Origin: an uncultured bacterium
GTDB lineage: Bacteria; Hydrogenedentota; Hydrogenedentia; Hydrogenedentales; JAEUWI01
Direction: 5' to 3'
Length of the DNA stretch: 17,661 bases
Assembly (NCBI GenBank): GCA_937895305.1
Contig: CALAXS010000636.1
Location: 1-17,661, forward strand
Below, one piece after another: positions 14,530 through 17,661 of this stretch. The first letter of the stretch is position 1; the number at the start of each line of letters is the position of its first letter. The notes beneath the pieces are model-generated. The model did not search any database. It saw only the letters and a list, made by a program, of their open reading frames with translations, and had not been told where the DNA came from. The position numbers and the translations under genes are program-made.

Positions 14530-14693
14530 CTCGTTCCCTATTGCCTGCCGTGCTACGGCCTTTGCGTGGAAATGTAAACACCGAGGCTCTGCCTCGGAAA
14601 GCGAACGCATTCGATTGAAGTACTACAACTTCAGTCCCGACATGGATTAAGCATTATCACGGGGGGATTCCCAGTCAAGCTGAGAATGACAAA
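14530..14693 (+). repeat. Interspersed hairpin repeat, copy 3 (diverged, with inverted internal segment)
   Basis: This 164-bp element keeps the CTCGTTCCC start, the central hairpin B and the GAATGACAA end of the other copies. Hairpin B is CCGAGGC-TCT-GCCTCGG (14581-14597), which differs from copies 1 and 2 at two base pairs, both compensated. In place of hairpin A it has a segment (14538-14561) that is the exact reverse complement of 24 nt from the 3' part of copy 2 (13435-13458), still forming GCCGT-GCT-ACGGC. Near the end, TTCCCAG/CTGAGAA forms another imperfect stem. Confidence 0.75.
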
Positions 14694-14798
14694 TAGGTGG
14701 AGTCATCGCTGCTCCTGTCCAGTCGTCTGGGCCAAGCCAGATTGCCTACCGTTGCACACCGACTGTGTGTAACCCATATTGCAAGCGGGTGCTTCCCG

Positions 14799-16535
14799 CT
14801 AATACCCCAACGCCGCACCGTCTTTACGTGGGTCCGACCCGCCAAAGTAGCGCAACGGATCGTCTTTCCGCCATACGGACTGGTATCCGCCGTGTGCAGT
14901 TACGCCCTGCTTTAATTTGTGGCCCATGGCTTCCAGCTCGGCTTTCACGGCATCGCTAAAACCATGCTCGAATTCGAGGCGACCGCCGTCCACCGATTTC
15001 CCACCCCAGGGCGAGCTGCTGCCGCCGTGGGCCAGGCGGGGCTGGTCCGTTGCCTGTTGGGGTGACATGGCGAAATCTATCATATTCATCACCACCTGGG
15101 AATGGCCCTGGGGCTGAAAGTCGCCCCCCATAACGCCAAAGGCCATGACGGGCTTGCCGTCCTTGGTCATGAAGGCCGGGATGATGGTGTGGAAGGGGCG
15201 CTTGTGGGGCTCCAGCTTGTTCCGGTGTTTCGGGTCGAGGGAGAAAGATTGGCCGCGATTCTGGATGGGGAAACCCAATCCTTCGGGGCAAATGGTGGAC
15301 CCGAATCCGGAGTAATTACTTTGAATCAAGGAAATCATGTTTCCTTCACTGTCCGCTGCGCTGAGGTAGATGGTGTCGGAATCCAGCTTGGGGTCGCCAA
15401 ACTTGACCGAGGTACTGGCCTGTTTCGGGTCGATGAGCGCGGCACGTTCCTTGGCGTATTCCTTGGAGATGAGCCACCCGGTGGGTACATCAGCAAATTC
15501 CGGGTCCGCGTAGTATTGGGCGCGGTCTTCAAAGGCCAGCTTCTTCGCCTCGGCAAGCAAGTGGAGGTGCTGCGCAGAATTATGGCCCAGGCTGCCGATA
15601 TCAAACTGCTCCAGCATATTCAGAATCTGTAGCGCGGCGATGCCCTGTCCGTTGGGGGGAATTTCCCAGACGTCCCAACCGCGATAATTGCTACTCACCG
15701 GGTCGACCCAGGTGGCTGTGTGGTCCTTGAGATCCTTCATGGACATGAACCCGCCCAGCTTGGTGGACATGGCGACGATGGCCTCCGCTGCGCGTCCTTC
15801 GTAATAGGCCGCAGGACCGCCTTCCGCGATTTCTTCATAGACTTTGGCAAGTAAGGGGTTCTTGAAGATGTCCCCGAAACCCGGCACTTCCCCGTTGGGG
15901 TGATAGATGGGTGCCATGTAGGGTGCTATCTCATCGGTCCAGGCGGAGAAATGGGTAGAAATCAAAGGTGACAGGGGAAAGCCCTCGCGACCCGCATCAA
16001 TGGCCGGGGTCAGACAATCGGCCAGACTCAGCTTGCCAAAACGTTTATGTAACGCGCCCCAGCCGCTCACGCAGCCGGGCACACTCCAGGCCAGGGGGCT
16101 ATAGGTTGGAATCGATTGAAGGCCCAGCGCCGCTGCCTTGTCCAGATTCCAGTCGTAAGGCGCGCGACCACTGGCATTGAGACCATAGAGCTGCTGGTCT
16201 TTTTCCGACCAGACTATGGCAAAGAGATCCCCGCCGATACCGTTACTGGCAGGTTCCATGAGGCCGAGCATGGCATTGGCGCAAATCGCCGCATCAATAC
16301 AGCTACCGCCCGCCTTCAACAAATCGATACCCGCCATGGAAGCCAGCGGATGACTGGTGCAGACCATGCCGTTTCGCGACACCACAGTAGACCGATTCTG
16401 ATTCCGCTCTTCCAGTTGCTTCAGGTCGAGGAAGGGACCATCGGGATCCTGCGCTGCATGCGCACGCCCGGATAAAGCACCAAAGGTCATGGCCGTGCCC
16501 AGCCCGGCACGGGTTAAAAAATCACGTCGGTTCAT
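14799..16535 (-). CDS. ggt: Gamma-glutamyltransferase, Tat-exported
   Basis: This is a 578-residue Ntn-hydrolase of the gamma-glutamyltranspeptidase family. The N-terminus MNRRDFLTRAGLG is a twin-arginine signal, with cleavage likely after AHA (about residue 26), so it works in the periplasm or outside. The proenzyme would cleave itself before T388 in LDSDTIYLSAADSEGNMIS, freeing the nucleophile of the small subunit. Other family blocks are SNGIGGDLFAIVW (97-109), GRAP (123-126), PPNGQGIAALQILNMLE (293-309) and MGGDFQPQGHSQVVMNMIDF (469-488). It would split glutathione or other gamma-glutamyl compounds, or hydrolyse cephalosporin-like acyl groups; the substrate is not readable. GGGAG stands 10 nt before the ATG. 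It is a single gene with a near-consensus promoter, divergent from the gene at 16712. Confidence 0.92.
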   Translation of the reverse strand: MNRRDFLTRAGLGTAMTFGALSGRAHAAQDPDGPFLDLKQLEERNQNRSTVVSRNGMVCTSHPLASMAGIDLLKAGGSCIDAAICANAMLGLMEPASNGIGGDLFAIVWSEKDQQLYGLNASGRAPYDWNLDKAAALGLQSIPTYSPLAWSVPGCVSGWGALHKRFGKLSLADCLTPAIDAGREGFPLSPLISTHFSAWTDEIAPYMAPIYHPNGEVPGFGDIFKNPLLAKVYEEIAEGGPAAYYEGRAAEAIVAMSTKLGGFMSMKDLKDHTATWVDPVSSNYRGWDVWEIPPNGQGIAALQILNMLEQFDIGSLGHNSAQHLHLLAEAKKLAFEDRAQYYADPEFADVPTGWLISKEYAKERAALIDPKQASTSVKFGDPKLDSDTIYLSAADSEGNMISLIQSNYSGFGSTICPEGLGFPIQNRGQSFSLDPKHRNKLEPHKRPFHTIIPAFMTKDGKPVMAFGVMGGDFQPQGHSQVVMNMIDFAMSPQQATDQPRLAHGGSSSPWGGKSVDGGRLEFEHGFSDAVKAELEAMGHKLKQGVTAHGGYQSVWRKDDPLRYFGGSDPRKDGAALGY

Positions 16536-16585
16536 GGTGTATCTGCTCCCATGGTTGAAGGGTATAGACTCAAACGAATTCGTCC

Positions 16586-16614
16586 ATCATAGGGGGCAAG
16601 GGATGGACTGTCAA
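16586..16614 (-). promoter_or_regulatory. Near-consensus sigma70 promoter of the gamma-glutamyltransferase gene
   Basis: On the minus strand, a perfect TTGACA (16609-16614) is followed by a 17-bp spacer and TATGAT (16586-16591). A run of five C's ends in the first base before the -10. The transcript would begin near 16579, about 44 nt before the ATG. Confidence 0.72.
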
Positions 16615-16646
16615 CCCGGGATACGGTGTCGGCGTATAAAAAGAGG

Positions 16647-16674
16647 GTGACAAAAGACACTTTTGACGTTATAT
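16647..16674 (+). promoter_or_regulatory. Possible promoter with inverted repeat upstream of the GspG-like gene
   Basis: GTGACA (16647-16652) and TTATAT (16669-16674) are spaced 16 bp apart, a moderate sigma70 match. Overlapping the spacer is the inverted repeat CAAAAG-ACA-CTTTTG (16651-16665), which could be an operator. Other -35/-10 choices exist, so the assignment is tentative. Confidence 0.35.
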
Positions 16675-16711
16675 CCATACAAAGGTAGCAAGACATAGGG
16701 AGGGGCCGTTC

Positions 16712-17320
16712 ATGTTCTTGAAAATATTGCGGATACCAGAAGTATATATCTCATTAATCCTTCTACTCCTCGCATCGCCCTTCATCATCAACGCCGGATT
16801 AAAACTTCAAGCCATACTCCATGAGAATAAATACATAGAGGCACAAAAGGAAATGCATAAGGCCAAATCCGCACTGACCATAATATGGGCGGATGCAGGG
16901 GTGGATACTTTACAAGAATTAATTATCCATCCAGAATTCACAGATTTTGAAACTACGGTCAAGGAACATACTGAACTTTGCTATGACTTGATGAAGAATG
17001 GGCGTGATGCCACATCACGTAAGTTGTCGGGCCGAAAAAAGAAACTGAGGTGGTCCTATGTGGACCTGAACCTGGACCCATGGGGAAATCCCTATCAGTT
17101 TTTTTGTGGCACGTTGAAGGATCTGGAATCCATGGACATCACCCAACTTGTATCCTACCGGTATCTTTATCGCACTGGAGACACAGAACTGTATTTTGCT
17201 TCGGATAATAAAGTAGGCGTCTTTATTTTCTCCCTCGGTGGCAATGGCAAATCGGAGCAAGGCAAGACTACACTGGGCCAGGGGGATGATATGGGCACAT
17301 GGGGCCGGGGATACCCATAA
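16712..17320 (+). CDS. Membrane-anchored protein with GspG-like C-terminal tail, no prepilin leader
   Basis: This 202-residue protein is not fully recognised. The C-terminal half matches the type II secretion major-pseudopilin tail: DPWGNPYQ (122-129), then FIFSLGGNGKSEQG (171-184) and GDDMGTW (191-197), the same order as DPWGNPYQ...FSxGxDG...DIxxW in GspG. The N-terminus does not fit a pseudopilin. A hydrophobic helix (about 10-32) is present, but there is no G-FTLxE processing site and no glutamate at position five. It therefore looks like a membrane-tethered relative that keeps the calcium-loop-like tail. A strong GGGAGGGG lies 6 nt before the ATG. The gene appears more AT-rich than its neighbours. 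It is divergent from the gamma-glutamyltransferase gene and followed after 129 bp by the DUF4870 gene. A role next to a secretion pilus is only inference. Confidence 0.65.
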   Translation: MFLKILRIPEVYISLILLLLASPFIINAGLKLQAILHENKYIEAQKEMHKAKSALTIIWADAGVDTLQELIIHPEFTDFETTVKEHTELCYDLMKNGRDATSRKLSGRKKKLRWSYVDLNLDPWGNPYQFFCGTLKDLESMDITQLVSYRYLYRTGDTELYFASDNKVGVFIFSLGGNGKSEQGKTTLGQGDDMGTWGRGYP

Positions 17321-17329
17321 ACACCCAAA

Positions 17330-17367
17330 GGGGTCCTATCACTTCATTCGGCGTAGCCCGGGACCCC
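17330..17367 (+). terminator. Possible hairpin terminator after the GspG-like gene
   Basis: GGGGTCC (17330-17336) pairs perfectly with GGACCCC (17361-17367) across a 24-nt loop, beginning 10 bp past the stop codon. There is no T-run directly after the stem; the nearest is a T-rich tract at 17382-17387. It could end transcription weakly or protect the 3' end. Confidence 0.35.
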
Positions 17368-17377
17368 ATCCACAAAA

Positions 17378-17406
17378 TTGCTTTTTTCATATCAGCCCCC
17401 TAATAT
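17378..17406 (+). promoter_or_regulatory. Putative promoter of the DUF4870 gene
   Basis: TTGCTT (17378-17383) and TAATAT (17401-17406) are spaced 17 bp apart. As at the gamma-glutamyltransferase promoter, five C's directly precede the -10. An alternative -10, TATAAG (17410-17415), is close by. The start would lie about 37 nt before the ATG at 17450. Confidence 0.42.
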
Positions 17407-17449
17407 GCTTATAAGTAGTGCGTAAACCTTCACAAAAAAGGAGATGATC

Positions 17450-17661
17450 ATGAGTGGAGAAAATACTATGTCTCTTGCGCCTGAAGCCGATCCCGAAGCA
17501 CGCAAGTGGGCCATGTTCTGTCATATCTCTCAATTGAGTACTTTTATTGGCATCCCTGGATTCATTGGGCCACTGGTCATCTGGCTGATGAAGAAGGATG
17601 ATTATCCCTTTGTAGATGAACAGGGTAAGGAAGTGCTTAACTTTCAGATTAGTGTCTTTGT
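17450..17661 (+). CDS. DUF4870 domain membrane protein, 3' end beyond window
   Basis: Only the first 70 residues are present. After a short acidic N-terminus (MSGENTMSLAPEADPEA) comes RKWAMFCHISQLSTFIGIPG, then FIGPLVIWLMKKDDYPFVDEQGKEVLNFQIS. This is the DUF4870 (Tic20-like) pattern: two small hydrophobic stretches and the P-x-V-x-x-x-G-K-E-x-(L/A)-N-F-Q block. The family consists of small bacterial membrane proteins of about 100-130 residues with no established function. AAGGAG lies 6 nt before the chosen ATG; an ATG two codons earlier is in frame but overlaps the Shine-Dalgarno. The frame runs off the right edge. Confidence 0.85.
   Translation, partial: MSGENTMSLAPEADPEARKWAMFCHISQLSTFIGIPGFIGPLVIWLMKKDDYPFVDEQGKEVLNFQISVF

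Larger units (their letters stand above)
14399..14798. other. 400-bp intergenic region between folD and the gamma-glutamyltransferase gene
   Basis: No gene is visible here. It holds the folD leader and promoter, a CCCCTAT/ATAGGGG inverted pair (14441-14447 and 14464-14470), repeat copy 3 (14530-14693), and about 100 bp of unassigned sequence next to the end of the gamma-glutamyltransferase gene. A small inverted repeat AGCGGG-TGCTT-CCCGCT (14784-14800) overlaps that gene's stop codon. Confidence 0.7.

Noticed and set aside
12245..14693. Repeat cluster as a CRISPR array or insertion sequence
   Set aside because: There are only three copies about 1 kb apart, the spacers are genes, the units are 165 bp, and there is no transposase or target-site duplication.
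14784..14800. Inverted repeat AGCGGG-TGCTT-CCCGCT at the end of the gamma-glutamyltransferase gene as an intrinsic terminator
   Set aside because: The stem is short, overlaps the stop codon, and no T-run follows on the minus strand.

Overview
This is a 17.7 kb bacterial chromosomal window of moderate GC (about 53-54% by eye) with 14 protein genes, one of them cut by the right edge. No rRNA, tRNA, CRISPR array, transposase or phage gene is visible. Type II secretion proteins GspA and GspB and a twin-arginine-exported gamma-glutamyltransferase indicate a Gram-negative (diderm) cell. The mix of GspA/GspB, a long sodium:solute symporter, a multi-repeat carboxypeptidase-regulatory-like protein and a GspG-like tail protein recalls the Hydrogenedentota or PVC side of the tree. 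That placement is a low-confidence inference.

Layout. Positions 1-7018 hold a five-gene minus-strand run, transcribed in this order: sodium:solute symporter, PilZ-domain protein, fused two-domain ABC permease, GspA/ExeA ATPase, GspB. A 239-bp divergent intergenic region (7019-7257) carries an extended -10 promoter for the plus strand and a CCCCTAT/ATAGGGG inverted repeat. Positions 7258-12211 hold a plus-strand series: a six-repeat, membrane-anchored beta-sandwich protein, then a tight three-gene set (9-10 bp gaps) resembling mycobacterial DprE1, DprE2 and the UbiA-type decaprenyl-phosphate phosphoribosyltransferase. Together these three would build and epimerise a polyprenyl-phosphate pentose to the D-arabinofuranose donor (polyprenyl-P-arabinose). 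The sequential phosphatase and the arabinosyltransferase are not in the window.

Positions 12212-14798 hold an unrecognised two-helix membrane protein and folD, separated by three copies of a ~165-bp hairpin-rich interspersed repeat. Stem changes between copies are compensatory, so the repeat appears to be selected as a folded structure. folD lies between two copies that share a perfect 24-nt inverted match. Positions 14799-17661 hold a Tat-signal gamma-glutamyltransferase, a divergent small membrane-anchored protein with a GspG-like C-terminus but no prepilin leader, and the start of a DUF4870 membrane protein.

Regulation. Several intergenic regions show recognisable sigma70-type promoters with a recurrent TATGAT -10 box, and a run of C's often abuts that box. 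The strongest biological story is the compact D-arabinofuranose donor module in an apparently non-actinobacterial, Gram-negative genome. The structured repeat family is the most interesting non-coding signal.
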